From Fimbriiglobus sp. (GTDB lineage: Bacteria; Planctomycetota; Planctomycetia; Gemmatales; Gemmataceae): a stretch of DNA of 22,847 nt. This document shows, piece after piece, positions 1 through 11,600 of the stretch. The DNA is taken from the NCBI GenBank assembly GCA_025352585.1, contig JANXTD010000497.1:1-22847 (forward strand). The letters run 5' to 3'. Under the pieces are notes generated by a model. That model had not been told where the DNA came from, ran no database searches, and saw only the letters and a list, made by a program, of their open reading frames with translations. The translations under genes were made by a program, and so were the position numbers. Within the stretch, counting starts at the first letter, position 1; every line of letters begins with the position of its first letter.

Positions 1-2624
1 GGGTCCGCGAACGTCGTCACCGGCAACTCGGCCGACGGGTCGAAGGTGACGGCGGCCTCGGATGTCGCCGTCGTGTGCGGCAGCCAGTTCCGCACAGCCC
101 TGGACGCCTCGGTGCCGTCGAGCAAGTTCCCGGACGCCTCGGTGTAGCGGTCGCGGACGGCCCGCACGAAGTCGCCCAGGGGCATCAGTGGGTTGGGCAC
201 CCGCCCCGTCGCCGGGTCGGGGGCCGGCCCTTCCGGCGGGAAGCGGTCCTCGAACGACGACTCGAACTCGGCGTGCTCCTGGATCAGGTTGCGGTGGTGC
301 AGCGCGGCGCGGCCGGTCGTCGTCGGGGCACCGGCCTTCGCCCCCCACTCCGTCCACGGGTGCAGGGCGAAGACGGATTGGGCGTCGTCGCCGCGGGCCG
401 ACACCGACTCGAAGGTCAGCGCCGGCACGCCCGCGGTCGGGGCCGCGAACCCGAACCGGGACACGGCGACGCGGACGAGGCCGTGGTTCACGTCCCGCGG
501 CAGGGCCAGTCGCGTCGGCCCGACCGCCAGGGCGTAGGCGACTTCCGTCGTCAGCCCGCCGAGGTGCGGGCCGGGATCGACCGTCACGGTCAGCGCGGCC
601 GCCCCGCCGGCATGCGACCGGACCCGCGCGACCACGGCCGGGCGGCCCGAGGCGTCCGGCGGCGACAACTGGAGGAAGAAGCCCGTGAAGAACGTAGGTT
701 CGGCGGGGAAGAAGTCGTCGAACGCGCCGGTCAGGTCGATCGCGCTTTCGACGACGGTGTTCTTGGTCTTCGCCTCGGTCCCCATTGTGTGGCGGATCTG
801 GACGAAGCGGACGCCGGGGTCTGCCGGGATTTCGACCAGCGGGAAGGCCACCGTCTGCCGGGCGACGAGGTTGCCCCGCGTGACCGAGACGGGGTCGATC
901 AGGGCGTGTTCGGCGGGCAGGTACAGCTCGACGGCCGTGGCGTGCCGGGCCAAGTAGCTGTTGGACCCCGCGTCGTACTCGCAGATCAGGTGCGGCTTGG
1001 GCCGGCTCGCGGCCGGGGCCGCGGGCCGCTTGGCGTCCGGTTTGGGCTGCTCGGCGTCCTGTTCGGGGCGGCGGACGAACAGCAGGCGGTCCGTGCGGTT
1101 GTGGGCCGCCAGGTGAGGCCCGCGCTCGTTGGGCACCGACTTGGGGTCGTTGAGCGGCTCGACGTAGAAGGCGATCGCCGGCGACTCGACCGCGACGTTC
1201 GGCCGCGCGAACGTCAGCACGGCCTTGCCGCCCGCCGCGGCCAAGCCCAGCGTGACGCGGGCGGCCGTGCCGGGGTCGGCCGCCGGAGCGACCGTCGTCG
1301 TCCACGCGGCCCCGGCCGGCCCGGAGGCGAAGCGGAACGGCCCGGTCAGCCGGCTCTCGGCGAGGGCGTCCCGCGGCGGGTCGGCCGGGGCCGCCGCCGC
1401 GGCCACGTGCGCCCACACGGCCGGGGCCTGCGGGAAGACTGTGGCGTCGGCCGTCGCCTGGAACCAGAGGTGCCGCGGCTCGGCCGGGCCGGCCTGGTCG
1501 GACGTGCCGACGAACCGGGTCGCCTTCAGGTCGGGGACGACGACGCCGGCCGTGCCCCACGTCAGCGTGGCGTCGGCCGCTGCGAGCCGCACGGCGGCAC
1601 CTTGCAGCACGGCCTCGACCTCGTCGGCGTCGCTCAGGACGAAGTCGCCCGCATCGGTCTTCAGCGTCCGCGGCTGCCACAGCGTCCGCTCCGCGAACCC
1701 GGCCGTGGTGTCGAAGGCGACGGTCCAGTCGATCCGGGCGAACTCCCTTGCCGTCGAGGTCGCCGTATCCATGTCGGAGACGCAGACGATCGGCGACCCG
1801 CCCGCCTCGCCCGGAGGCCGGGTGACGGCGACGTTGACCGCCTTGCACAGCGCCGCGAAATCGGTGAAGGTCTTATCCATTCGCTCGGCTGGCGGCTGCG
1901 GCGTGCGCAGATCGCTGGAGATGTCGCCGTTCGACCTAACGACTTCGCCGGCAAGCTCGCTGAGAACCGTTCGGCTTTTGATGTGCTCCCAGACCGCTTG
2001 CTTCACACGGCCGTTACCGTTGCGATCGACGCCGAGGAGCCGAAAGCGACGGATCGCGTTCGCGGTGCCGACTTCGATTTGCAGCTCGCTGCCCGTAAAG
2101 AAGATGCCGCGGAACGGCTCAGTATCGTGGGTCGGCCAGACCCGCTGAATGAACGGTATCGACAGAATGCTGCCGTCGAGGAAAACGAGACCGCCGGAGA
2201 TGATGTCCGCCTTGGCCAACCAAACCCTGGTCTGGTTCGGTCTCGCGGGGTCGGCCATCCGCTCCGTCGATTTGCACCGCGCGACGACGTTGATGCTGTA
2301 GGGCAGCCCGTTAGAGTGCGTGACCATCGAGTTAAGCCCGAACAGCGACAAATTCACCAGCGTCTGGAACGGCTGGGGATCGACAGGGATGCGAGGAAGG
2401 CAAATCGACCCGACGACGCCGACCCCGTTGCCCGTGCCGATCCGCGTGGCGAACTCGCTCGTTCGCCAACTGTCGGCGTCCGAATTGTCGTTGATGGAGA
2501 GTTGACACGAAAACAAGCTCCCCGAGTTCGTCGATGCGTCGGAGAAATCCAGTTGCACCAGAACGTAGTTCGGGCCGGTCGCTGGCCACGAGTACGCGGA
2601 CCGCGTCGCCAAATCCGTCGCCAT
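1..2624 (-). CDS. Large protein of unknown function, C-terminus beyond the left edge
   Basis: The frame is open from an ATG at 2624 to the left edge, giving at least 874 residues and no stop. The start is set by a GGAGG (minus strand, 2636-2632) seven bases upstream. I do not recognise a family. The first 200 residues are beta-prone and polar with no signal peptide or membrane segment. Around residues 195-210 there is a DRNGNG stretch that resembles part of a calcium loop, but the rest of an EF-hand is not evident. A Pro/Ala/Lys-rich linker lies near residues 516-541, after which the protein is again beta-rich. It begins 53 bases after the stop of the 3812-residue gene, so the two are probably co-transcribed and may work together. 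The first ~250 codons are visibly less GC-rich than the remainder. Function unknown; the reading frame is well supported. Confidence 0.85.
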   Translation of the reverse strand, partial: MATDLATRSAYSWPATGPNYVLVQLDFSDASTNSGSLFSCQLSINDNSDADSWRTSEFATRIGTGNGVGVVGSICLPRIPVDPQPFQTLVNLSLFGLNSMVTHSNGLPYSINVVARCKSTERMADPARPNQTRVWLAKADIISGGLVFLDGSILSIPFIQRVWPTHDTEPFRGIFFTGSELQIEVGTANAIRRFRLLGVDRNGNGRVKQAVWEHIKSRTVLSELAGEVVRSNGDISSDLRTPQPPAERMDKTFTDFAALCKAVNVAVTRPPGEAGGSPIVCVSDMDTATSTAREFARIDWTVAFDTTAGFAERTLWQPRTLKTDAGDFVLSDADEVEAVLQGAAVRLAAADATLTWGTAGVVVPDLKATRFVGTSDQAGPAEPRHLWFQATADATVFPQAPAVWAHVAAAAAPADPPRDALAESRLTGPFRFASGPAGAAWTTTVAPAADPGTAARVTLGLAAAGGKAVLTFARPNVAVESPAIAFYVEPLNDPKSVPNERGPHLAAHNRTDRLLFVRRPEQDAEQPKPDAKRPAAPAASRPKPHLICEYDAGSNSYLARHATAVELYLPAEHALIDPVSVTRGNLVARQTVAFPLVEIPADPGVRFVQIRHTMGTEAKTKNTVVESAIDLTGAFDDFFPAEPTFFTGFFLQLSPPDASGRPAVVARVRSHAGGAAALTVTVDPGPHLGGLTTEVAYALAVGPTRLALPRDVNHGLVRVAVSRFGFAAPTAGVPALTFESVSARGDDAQSVFALHPWTEWGAKAGAPTTTGRAALHHRNLIQEHAEFESSFEDRFPPEGPAPDPATGRVPNPLMPLGDFVRAVRDRYTEASGNLLDGTEASRAVRNWLPHTTATSEAAVTFDPSAELPVTTFAD

Positions 2625-2631
2625 GTCGGAG

Positions 2632-2636
2632 CCTCC
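2632..2636 (-). promoter_or_regulatory. Shine-Dalgarno sequence GGAGG for the left-edge gene
   Basis: A perfect GGAGG on the minus strand sits seven bases before the ATG at 2624. It decides this start over the overlapping ATG in another frame at 2638. Confidence 0.8.
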
Positions 2637-2677
2637 ACTAGTAGATTCGGGGGCCGTCGGGAAGTCGATCCTGTGGG

Positions 2678-5600
2678 CTACGTCGCCGCGGTTGCGCGGG
2701 TCAGGCGGCCGTCGCGGCGGCCCTGCACGGACAGCGTTTCGCGGCGGACGAGGGTGAGGCCGCGGTCGTTGATGACCCGGAACCGCAGCCGCCAGTAGGG
2801 GCCGCCCGCGACATTGATGGTGATGCGTTCCAGTGGCACCGAGCCGGCGCGGGTGCCCATCACCACCGGCGTGTCGGGCAGGGCGAACGTCAGGCCGGTG
2901 GCCAGCGAGACGAATGGCCTGTCCTTGGCCACGCCGTCGGGCGCCTTGAAGTCCGGCGACCACGGCATCTGGATCGACCCGACCGCGGAGAACAGGTCGC
3001 CCAGGCTCGGCAGCGGCCCGCCGCCCTCACTCTGCCTGCTGAACAGCGAGTAGCCCATGACGAAGTCCGGCAGGTCGCGGGCCGGGATCTCCACGCCGCC
3101 TTTGGGCGTCATCGCGATCGGCTCAGGCTCGGACGCCGTTTCCTCGCGGGTCAGGTGGTCGCGGTTCGCCGAGACGAAGAACGTCGCCTCGAAGCCCGAC
3201 CCGGACTCCAACTCGAACTGCCAACCGCTTGCCGGCTGCACCGTGAACGCCGCGGTGACGGTCACCAGACCGGCTCCGACTTGCTCGACCGCCTTGCGGA
3301 CCCACTCGTCCTCCGGCGTCGCTCGGACCCGCAGCTCGCGCGGTTCGAGCGCCGACACCTCGGCTGCGGACGCGGGCAACCGGACCTGAGTCAGGTCGGC
3401 CGGCTGGCCCTCGGGCAGCACGCCCGTCGCCGTCATCGGCTCCAGCTTGAAGGCGTTTAGCCCCAGGCAGGCGGGCAGGCGGCGGGCCGGGGGCGAGTGG
3501 TTCACGTCGTCCGGCAGCAGGTCGGCCGCGGTCGCCCGGTCGTGCTCCAGCAACCGCGACTTGTAGGCCGACCGTACGTCGAGCCGGTAGCGGTAAAAGA
3601 ACGGCAGCTCGGGCAACCGGAGCATCCGCTCGTGGCGGAACAGCCGCACGTCGAGTTCGGGGCCGAGCGGGACGGTCGTGGTCGTCCGCGTCGGCACGCC
3701 CGTCGTCGCGGCGGTCGTCGTCGCGTCGAGCAGTTTTTGCAGCGTCGGCTGGGTGCCGTCGGCTTGCTGCGGCAGGTCGTACCGGAACGACAGTTCGACG
3801 CCGTGCCAACCGGTGCGGACGCGGGAGATCTGGTTGTACGTCGAGCGCATGCCGTCCAGCGGGATCTGGTAACTGAACTGAGGCCGCCGGGCGCTCGGGT
3901 ACTGGTACACCATGAGCGGCTGCGGCCCGTCGCCGGCCCGCGGGTCGTGGACCGGGTCGAGCGTCACCATCCGCCAGCCCGGCGGTTGCGTGCCGTCCGG
4001 CAGTTTCTCGTAGGGCAGGTCGAAGCGGGTGTGGAGGTTGAGCCACCACCGCAGCAGCGGCTCGTACCGGGAGACGCGGCGGGCGGCCGCCATCATGCGG
4101 TGGCCCTTGCGGTCCGGGAGCGTCCAGGTCCAGTGCGACAGCCCCGCCGCCGCGGGCACCCGGACGAACCGCTCGGCCCGCGGCTGGGCTCGCACCGTGC
4201 CGTTGTCGAGGCCCGCCGCGGGCGCGACCTTGGGCGCGCCCAGGCGGTCCGCCGTCGGCACGCCGACGAGTTGCGCCAGGTGGCGGAGGTGGGCCAACTC
4301 GCCGCTGCGGATTGCGGCGTCCTCGGGAACCTCAATCGAGCGGTAGCCGAGCCACGCCTGCGCGGCGGCCGGGTCGTCCGCCAGGCAGGCCTTCAGGAAC
4401 GACTCGGGGACGACGGCGACCTTGACGTGGGCGAAGCCGACGCGGTCCTGCTCGCGGAACTCCGCGTCCGGCTCCTCGCCCTCGACGACGTAGACGTAGT
4501 GCGGCTCGCCTTGCACCGTGACCCGGCAGGCGTGGTCGCCCGCCTGGCGGGTTCGCATGGCTTCGACGGCGTTGGCGACCAAGGCGCGCAGGTCGGCGAA
4601 GGGGAGTAGCCGAGTCGCGTCGTTGCGGGCGGCCACGTCGAGGGCGAAGCCCATGCGCTCCCAGAGGTGGAACAGGTTCATCACGTCCGGCGCGGACCGG
4701 GCCGACCGGGCGGTCAGCAGCGCGGCCGAGAGGGCAAGAATCTTGACGCCTGCGGCACCCAGTTCTGCCGGCTTGGGCAGGGTTTGGACTTTGTCCGTCC
4801 CGAGGAACAGCGCCACGTTGTCCGCGGCGTCCGGGGCGACGGTGAAGCTACGATCCTCGCCGCCCGTGCGGCCGTGCAGGGTCGCCATGCCGGGACTCGG
4901 CGCGTCGATGAGTTCAGCGCGAACGTACGTGACCAGATCGATGACGAAAATCTTGTCATGCCCGGTTCGGATCGCGGCCGTCAACTTGCGTCGATCCACG
5001 ACCATTTCGACGATGACTTCCAGAACGTCGGCGACCTTCGACTCCGTTCCCGCGAGCGGATCGACGACGGACAACCAGTGAGCCGTGGCCACGATGAAGC
5101 AGTCCCCGGCGGGCAGCGTGACGGGCCTGATCGCGACGATCGGCTCGCCAAAGGCGATTTGTCCCATCGGGGTTGCGTTAAGCGGCCGCCCGAGGTCGCG
5201 CCACACGGTCAACGTCGCCCCGCGGCAGGCCGCGACGAGCAGGGCTTCGTCGTGGTAGGCGACCGGCCCGTCGAGCGGGGCGGCACCGGCGGCGGCCTGG
5301 AATTCCTGCGGCTTGCGAGTGGCCGATTCGACCGACCGGAGGCTGACGCCCGCGGCCCCCGCTGTGCGGGTTAGCACCTCCATCCCCCGCGGCGTGTGCG
5401 CGAACACGCCCGCCGCGGCCCCCGCGTAGGTTGCGGCCGGCAGCCGCGTCGGTGCCCCGGCGTCCCACAACTCGAACCGATCGGCGAAGCCGACCAGCGC
5501 CCGCGGGCCGTCCTCGGTCTCGGCCAACTCGATGCCGCGGGCACCCGCGCCGACGGCGAACTGCTGGACGCGGCGGAGCGGGGTGTTCTCGACCGACTCG

Positions 5601-8600
5601 CCGCGCGTGGTCCAGACCGCGACGAGGCCGTTGGCGTCGAGCGTCGCGACGCGGCCGACGCGCAGGCCGAGGCGGTCGAGTCGCTCGTCGGGGTCCCGCG
5701 GCACCTCGCCCGGCTTCGCCCGCCGCGCGTCCGGCGGCAGGAAGTTCCGCAGCGGCACCGGCATGGCGACCACCTCGCCCGCGGCCGTCCGGGTCGTGGT
5801 CAGTTCGTGGTGCGGCCGCTTCAGGATCGCGCGGACGGTGCCCGCCCCCAGCGCGCCGTCCATCGCCTTCAGTAGTGTCGTCAGCCCGGCGGCGCGGGGC
5901 ACCAGCCGGCCGAGGTCGGCGTCGTTGATGACTGCCGGCAGCGACTCCAGCAAGGCGGCCACCGCGGCCCGCGTCGGGGTCCACGACTCGATGTCCACGG
6001 CCTTCGCGAGGTCGTTCGTGCGGGGTAGCGTGTCCAGCGGCCGGTCGGGCTTCGCTTCCAGCGACACCGCGTCGGCGACGATTCGCTCCCAGGCCGCCTG
6101 GCGGGCCAGCCTCTCGACGGCCCCGGCGAACGCCGGCAGGTCGTCCGCGACCGCCGCCAGCGACAGCACCTCGTCGGCGACGGCGAGCCGCCGGCGGACG
6201 ATGCCCGCGAGCTTGCGGGAGGTGTCCCGGTCCAGGAACGCCGCCGACGCCCCCGCGTCGTTGCTCAGGCTCGTCACGGGGACCTGTTCGACGGTCGTCA
6301 ACAGTTCGAGCACGCGCTGGAGCGACTGGCGGGCCGCGTCGGCGGCCGGCGCGACGGCCGCCTCGTACGCCGCTTTCGCGAGCGCGTCGGCGGCCGGGTC
6401 GTTCGTGACCACCGGGGCCAACGGGGCGTCGAACTTGGTGCCGACGACCAGCGCCCGCAGGCCGTACCGGATCAGCTCGATCCGCCCCCGCACGGCGGGC
6501 CGGTTGAGGTTCAGCGGCGACTTCTCGAAGGCGAGCAGGGCGACCTGGGCCTCACGAACCGCCCCGGCGACGTCGTCCCAACTCGGGGCGACGCCCAACG
6601 CCCCCAACGCCCCCAACGCCTCCCCGGCCAGCCGCAGCCAGCGGAGCCGGTCCACCTCGGGATCGTGCCCTTCCGCGGCAGTGTTTTTCCACAGGTAGAC
6701 GACATTCAACGTCGCCGGGCCCGGCGCGGCGACGGCACCGACCGCGTGCCGCGTCGCGTGCCACTCGACGCGGTCGGCGGGCCGCGGGGTCCAGTCGTCC
6801 TCGTTGCGGAAGTCCTGCCGGGCGACGGCGAACTGGTCGGCCTCGAGCACCTCGACGAGGGTCCGCGACCGCACCGACGAGTCGTCGAAGTCGCGGAACT
6901 GGAGTTCGACGCCGCCGTCGAGCCGCGTGACCGAAGGCCACACGGCGCGGACGGCCGAGCGGCCCGCGGCGTACAGGTCGTCGGCCGAGAACTCGACCAC
7001 CAGCGGTTCCGCCCGCGCGGCCGCGACAGCCTCGAGGTGTGACTCGGGGATGCGTTCGAGCGTCTCCTTGGCCTGGTAGCGGACGGTCTCGTCCCACACC
7101 GTCGGGAAGTCGCGGAGCAGTAGGATCGGCAGCCGCCGCAGCGGGCCGGACCCGGCGGGCGACTTCGCGAGCAGGAACACGCGGTACGAGTTGCCGACGG
7201 CGATCGCGGTCGTCGGCAGTGTGAACCGGCAAGCGTGGCCCTTGTCGGGGACGGGCGAGGCGATGGCCTTGCCGTGGTCGGACTCCGCGGCGTCGTCCGC
7301 CCGCACGCCCCGCAGGGTCAGCGTCGAGCCGTCGGAGTCGGCGGCGGCCCGCGGCCCCGCGTCGTCGCCGGCGTAGTAGCCCGTCTGCTTGAGCACCTCG
7401 TCGTCGAGCCCGAGTTCAAAATCGGCGGCGGTGTCGGCCAGGTCGCCGCGGCGGGCCAACACCGGGTAGGCCCCGGAGAGATCGACCAACTCGAAGGCGA
7501 ACTTGGCCCCCTCGATCAGGCTCGCCACGGGGACCGCGAGCGCGAGCGTGCGGGGGGCCTCGGCGGGGGCCGGGACGAACAGCGGCACGGGGTCGGGCCA
7601 CGCGACGCTCACGCCGGCGCTCGGGTTGTCGCCAGCGTCGCCCTCGGGGACGACCCGGAGGCGGTACCGCGCGGTCGGGAACGACCCGCCGCCGTGGAGG
7701 GCCTGGAGGTCGCGGTCGGCGAACGCCCGATCGACGACGGCGAACTCGTCCGTGAAGAGGACCGGCCGCGGCACGACAGTCTGCTCGGCGTGTAGGTACG
7801 ACACGTCCGGCCGCAGGTGGTCGGCGATGAGGATCTCGGGACCGCCGCCGACGCGGCGGTAAATCTGGAACCGGCCGACCTCCTCGGGCCGCCCCGTCAG
7901 CCAGTCGTCGGGGAGCCGGATCGGCAACTTCACCCTGACGCGGCCGAGTTCCTTCGCGGGCGTCGTCTCATCGACGACGTACTCCTGCCGGGCCGGCAGC
8001 GTCTTGGGCAGATTCGGCTCGGGCAACCGCGGCACGGGTAGCATCGGCTTGGTCGCGCCGGGCACCACGACGGCCACCTCCGTTAGCGGGCCGCCCGCCC
8101 GGCGGACGTAGGCGCGCGGTTGCCGGGCCAGGGTATCGACAAGCGTGCTCGGGGCCGAGAACGGCCAGCCGTAGGCGATCGCCGACGGATCCTTGCCGAG
8201 CGGGACGTAGCGGGCCTCCGGGTGGTCGTCGGGCTTCATGCCGGCGGGGTCGCTGAAGCGGTGGACGAGCCGGTTCGCGGCCTGCGCCCGAGCCTGCACG
8301 GCGGCGTCGTCGTCGAGCAGGTCCAGGGCACCGCGGAGTTCCTGCCGCGCGACGAGCTTGGCCGCGACCTCGTAAGCCTTCGCGGCCCGCAGGACTTCGT
8401 CCCCGCCGACGACCTCGACCTCACCCAGGGGGCGGAACCGCGTCGGCAGGACGCCGGGGTGCGGGTCGGGCTGGGGCACCGCGTACCGCGGGTCGGCCGA
8501 CTCCCAGCGGGCGTCGAACACGACCTTGTAGCCAGCCGTCGAGGGCGACGCAACTCGCGCTTCGTTGTCGTTTCGCGCCGTCTCGGCCCACTCCGCCGCC

Positions 8601-11600
8601 GCCGCGGCCAGGTCGCGGTACTCCGCGGCCGTCGGCTTCCGCTCGCGGAACCACGCCGCGCGGTTCCGGGCGTTCCAGGTCGGCGCGAGTTCCACGGCGG
8701 GCACGAACGAGTAGCCGACGATGTCCGGGAACTCTTCGCCAGGTTCCAAGGCATCCATCAGGAGCGTCGTGCCGTCGATGACCGTGGCCGCGAACGTCGC
8801 GGCGGCGATGTCGTTCTCGTCGAACTTCCGCGTCGTCCCGCGATCGTGCAAGACGCGGGCGCTCGTCCGCAGCAGCACGCGCAGCTTCGCGCCCGCCGCC
8901 AGTCCGTGCGGCTTGCAGGTCAGTTGCTTCGACTCGGGGGCGAACGGACCGACTCCGACCCAGGTCTCGGCCAGCGGCAGCACGACCCGCTCGACGTCGT
9001 TGAGGTACGGCACCGTGAGGTGGTCGTCCGGCTCAAGCCCTGCGACGGTTTCGACGACGGACCAGATACCGCCGAACAAGGGGTACGGCTCGGACCGCAC
9101 GGCGACCCCGCTCGGGGTGACGTTCAGCGTCAGCCGGCTCGCCGTCGCCTCCAGGACCGGCCACGTGCCGTTGAGTTGCACGGGCACGTCCTTGCCGCGC
9201 AGGCCGAACAGCCGCACCGCCTGCCCAAACGCAGCGGCGTGCGGCGCGTGGACGGCGAAGGACGCCGCGACGATGTCGCCGGTCTTCGTCAGCGTCAACT
9301 CGTCCACGGAGGCGATCGTCGGCGTGAGCCAGGTGCTGTCCCCCGCGGGGAGGGGCAGTGCGGCCTTCGTGCCGGTTTCCAGCGTCCGCGTGTAGAGGAG
9401 CCAGCGTTCGGGCGTGGCTTCCTTGGCTGCCGGGACCGCCGGCGGCTCGACCGGAGCGGCGGCTTCGGGCGCGGCCAGGTTCATCCCGACGGGGGCCAAG
9501 GCGTGGGGTGGCGGCGGAAGCGGCGTAGCGCCTTCCAGTTTCTTGACGGCCGTGTCCAACTCGTCCTCGAAGGCGGCGACGGTGGCGCGGACCTCCTGGC
9601 ACAGCTCCGGGTTGACGGCCAGCCGCCCGCTCGCGTTCAGCCGGTAGCCGCAGACGACGACGTTGATGCCGACCTGGACGTCGACGCCGACGAGGCCGCC
9701 GCGGTCCGAGGCGGCGACGACCCCGCGGAACGTGAGTTCGAGTTCGGGGACGCGCAGGCGGAAGGTGACGTGCCAGCTCTTGGAGAACCGCTTGCCGCAG
9801 ACGCGGAACGAGATGCTGAACCCGATCTCGATCCAGGCGGAGACGCGGAAGCGGATGCCCGCGTCGAGGAAGGCGTAGGCCATGACGCCGCGCTCGGAGA
9901 GCAGGCCGCCGTAGCCGACGGCGAGGTGGGCCTGGCCGTCGAGGTCGAACCCGCCCGGCCCGGCGTTCAGGGACCGGCTGAGGCGGCCCGTGGCGGACAG
10001 CTCGCTCTTCAGCAGGACCGCCCGCTTGAAGACGGCGAAGCGGTACTCGCCCCGGAACTCCATCGGGACGCCGAACATCGTGTCGGCGTACGACAGTTCC
10101 GCGAGGTGGTAATCGACCAGCGCGGGCGTCATGCGGAAGGCGAACCGCGCCTTGCCCTTGTCGAGCAGCTTGCGGATCAGGTCGTTCTTCTCGACGTACG
10201 CCTGCGTCCGCGACTCGAGGACGACTTCGAGCTTGTGCTCGCGGGGGCTGAGGACCATCGCCCCGACGAAGGCCGGGTTGTTCGGGTGGCCCCTGACGCC
10301 GTCCACGGAACACGACAGCCACAGTTTGCCCGCGGCGGTCAGGTCGAAGTTCGTGTCGAAGCTGACGACGAGCCGCGCGACGTAGGCGTTCAGCACGTCC
10401 GGCGCGCCGACGTTCGAGGCCAGCGTGACGGCCCCGACGATCGAGAGGTAGAAGCCGTCGTCCCGGACGAACTGCCAGCCGTCGACGTCCGCCGGGTTCA
10501 GCCGGTCGATCCGGGCGAGGATTTGGTCGGCCGACGGCCGCGGCGGGAGCACGGACAGCCGGTTGTTCAGCCCGACGCCGACGCCGAGGGACTTGACGAC
10601 GGCACCGGGGAAGAGCTGCTCGTCGAGCGCCTGCTCGCCGTACAGCACCACGTTGATCTCGCGGCGGCCGCCGAACTTGAGGCCGGTGCCGAACTTCAGC
10701 AGCGCCTGCGTCTCCGGGAAGCCCTGTAGCGCCAACTTGCCGGACGCGAAGAGGTACCGCTCGGTCGGCGTCTCGACCCAGCCGACCCGGCCCGCGAACC
10801 GCGCGGTCGGCCCCAGCGCCACCTCGATGCCCAGCGACGACGGCAGCTTGACGTGGACCGACAGGTCCGGCGCGAACTCGACGTTCAGCCCGCCGACGGC
10901 GACCGCCACCTCCAGCGCGCCGGGGTTCTTGAACTCGAACTTGGCCAGCTCGCACGACAGGAGCGTCGGCCGCGGCAGCTTGTTGGTGAACTCCCAGGCC
11001 AGCACGAGGTCGCCGAGTTCGACCGCGAACAGGCCGTCGAGCATGTCGAAGCGGACCGGCTTGACCAGCTTCAGCGGCACCCGCAGCGCCCGCAGGTTGA
11101 GCCGCCGCAGGTCCAGCCCGATCACCTGGATCGACGGCGCCCGCAGCCCTTCGAGGTCGGGGGCCAGCGCGGCCGCCCCGGTGAAGGCGAGCGTGCCGTC
11201 CGCCAGGACCGAGTAGTCCCAGTCCTTCTCCGCGGTCCGCCACACGAGGCCCATCTGGACCCGGTCGAGCGACAGTTGCAGCAGCTTGATCGACAGCTCC
11301 GCGAGCGGGGCGTGGTCGGAACGCTCGAGGGCCAGCGACGCGACGACCTCGGGCGGCGTGCCCGTCTTCGTCTGCCGCAGCGCGACGGCGACCTCGGCCA
11401 TCAGGCCGTCCACGCCGGGCACCTCGCACTTGGCGTAGACGGCCGCCTCCTTCAACTCGTTGTCGATGATGACGACGCGACTTGTCAGTTCGCGGAGTTT
11501 GTCCAGCGGCTGGAACTTGAACGGCTTGATGAGGCCGGTGCTCGCGTTGTCCGCCTCGTCGTCTGCCGTGCCGTCGGGCTTGAACCCGGAGTCGTCGACG

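Noticed and set aside
75..2798. 907-codon plus-strand ORF
   Set aside because: It is the exact antisense frame of the left-edge gene; its Arg/Gly/Val/Pro-rich product is what GC-rich codon bias produces on the opposite strand.
8120..10729. 869-codon plus-strand ORF
   Set aside because: Antisense shadow of the giant gene, low-complexity Arg/Asp/Val composition, no SD-supported start and no domain.
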